Part shown: positions 63,304 to 64,000 of the stretch, piece after piece | Layout of the letters: each line of letters starts with the position of its first letter | Numbering within the stretch: position 1 is the stretch's first letter | Assembly (NCBI RefSeq): GCF_013423485.1 | Contig: NZ_JABFFR010000009.1 | Span: forward strand, 248,001-312,000 | Direction of reading: 5' to 3' | From: Azospirillum oleiclasticum | GTDB taxonomy: Bacteria > Pseudomonadota > Alphaproteobacteria > Azospirillales > Azospirillaceae | Length of the DNA: 64,000 bases | Made by a program: the position numbers and the translations under genes | The notes under the pieces: model-generated | Databases searched by the model: none | The model's input: the letters and a program-made list of their open reading frames with translations, nothing else | What the model was told of the DNA's origin: nothing

Positions 63304-64000
63304 ATGCCCACCCCCGCCCCCGACAACGCCGATCTGTTCGAGGAGGTGACCCGACTCGACACGCTGGAGCGGGCGTGGGGGCGGGTGTTGCGGAATGGGG
63401 GGGCGGCGGGGGGTGACGGGGTGACGGTGGGGGTGTTCGCGCAGGCCGCACCCTCGCGGCTGCTGGCGCTGCACCGGGATCTGCGCGGCGGGGATTACCG
63501 GCCGGGGCCGCTGCGGCGGCTGTCGGTGCCGAAGCCGGACGGGTCGTTCCGGCCGCTCGCCATTCCGCCGGTGGTGGACCGGGTGGCGCAGACGGCGGCG
63601 GCGCTGGTGCTCACCCCGCTTCTGGACGGGGAGATGGAGGAGGCGAGCTTCGGCTACCGCCCCGGCCGTTCGGTGCAGCAGGCGGTGGCGCGCGTCGCCT
63701 TATGGCGCGACCGCGGCCATGGCTGGGTGGTGGATGCGGACATCGAGCGGTATTTCGAGCGGGTGCCGCACGACCGGCTGCTCGACCGTCTGGAACGCTC
63801 GATCGGCCCCGGCCCGCTGACCGGACTGATCGCCGTGTGGCTGGAGGCGGGGGCGGAGGACGGGGTCGGGCTGGCACAGGGCTCGCCCCTGTCGCCGCTG
63901 CTGTCCAACCTCTACCTCGACGATCTGGACGAGGCGCTGGAGGGGCGCGGCGTGCGGCTGGTGCGCTTCGCCGACGACTTCGTGCTGCTCTGCCGCTCGC
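63304..64000 (+). CDS. CRISPR-type reverse transcriptase, partial (possible RT-Cas1)
   Basis: The open frame runs off the right edge after 232 codons. It is a group II intron-like RT of the kind found in CRISPR loci. Motif order is seen: SVPKPDGSFRPLAIPPVVDR, FGYRPGRSVQQAV, motif A DADIERYFERVPHDRLL, motif B GLAQGSPLSPLLSNLYLDDL and the catalytic RFADDFVLLC with FADD. No intron or maturase features are seen upstream, and a CRISPR array lies 222 bp away. In such loci the RT is often fused to Cas1 and acquires spacers from RNA. That part lies outside the window and is inferred. Confidence 0.85.
   Translation, partial: MPTPAPDNADLFEEVTRLDTLERAWGRVLRNGGAAGGDGVTVGVFAQAAPSRLLALHRDLRGGDYRPGPLRRLSVPKPDGSFRPLAIPPVVDRVAQTAAALVLTPLLDGEMEEASFGYRPGRSVQQAVARVALWRDRGHGWVVDADIERYFERVPHDRLLDRLERSIGPGPLTGLIAVWLEAGAEDGVGLAQGSPLSPLLSNLYLDDLDEALEGRGVRLVRFADDFVLLCRS

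Overview
The window is high-GC alphaproteobacterial chromosome, most likely an Azospirillum-type Rhodospirillales. The grounds are the ffh-rpsP-rimM-trmD-rplS order, the cysE-iscR-desulfurase-hscB-ferredoxin cluster, a monocistronic fliG, the ligase-associated DNA repair genes and uniformly GC-rich codon use. The species call is inference.

Layout. (1) 1-3.7 kb: translation and secretion operon ffh-rpsP-rimM-trmD-rplS, closed by a perfect 17-bp terminator hairpin. (2) 3.7-5.7 kb: accessory pocket with two tandem 102-aa paralogues, a small orphan gene and a possible toxin/HTH pair that may be transcribed without a leader. (3) 5.7-20 kb: housekeeping genes in small units. These include a complete but scattered ligase-associated repair set (ATP-dependent ligase, MBL-fold exonuclease, DEXH helicase, PdeM phosphoesterase), psuG, rhomboid, an esterase behind a Fur-box-like site, a chlorite dismutase-family protein and fliG. 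(4) 20-35 kb: bcp-glnE, a giant AsmA/YhdP-like protein, tyrS, a glycosyltransferase pair, anmK and two hydrolases. (5) 35-41 kb: sulfur and Fe-S cluster genes (cysE, iscR, desulfurase, hscB, fdx, tenA, mnmA) and tRNA-Met with a clear promoter and terminator. (6) 41-47.7 kb: accessory island on the minus strand with a winged-helix regulator, a KGG-type P-loop ATPase, an AT-rich frameshifted gene, a T6SS-accessory-like protein and a Tse6/Tsi6-like toxin-immunity pair. A broken Lhr-like helicase follows on the plus strand. (7) 47.7-60.7 kb: a type I-G (formerly I-U) CRISPR-Cas locus with three arrays, Cas4-Cas1, Cas2, Csb1, Csb2, Cas3, a large-subunit or Cas3-extension candidate, and an extra stand-alone Csb2-C-terminal (Cas6-like) protein. 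(8) 61-64 kb: the edge of a second CRISPR system, with Csx16, a two-helix membrane CARF protein, a fourth array with a different repeat, and the start of a CRISPR-type reverse transcriptase that runs off the window.

How the CRISPR part fits together. All three I-G arrays use repeats with the same flanks and an 8-bp stem, but two hairpin tips exist: a UUCG tetraloop in array 1 and a GAAA tetraloop in arrays 2 and 3. They share homologous leaders carrying an inverted repeat. The operon encodes two Cas6-like domains, one inside Csb2 and one stand-alone, so a division of labour between repeat variants is a testable idea. The Csx16/CARF pair, the RT and array 4 look like the flank of an RT-containing type III system whose effector genes lie beyond the right edge.
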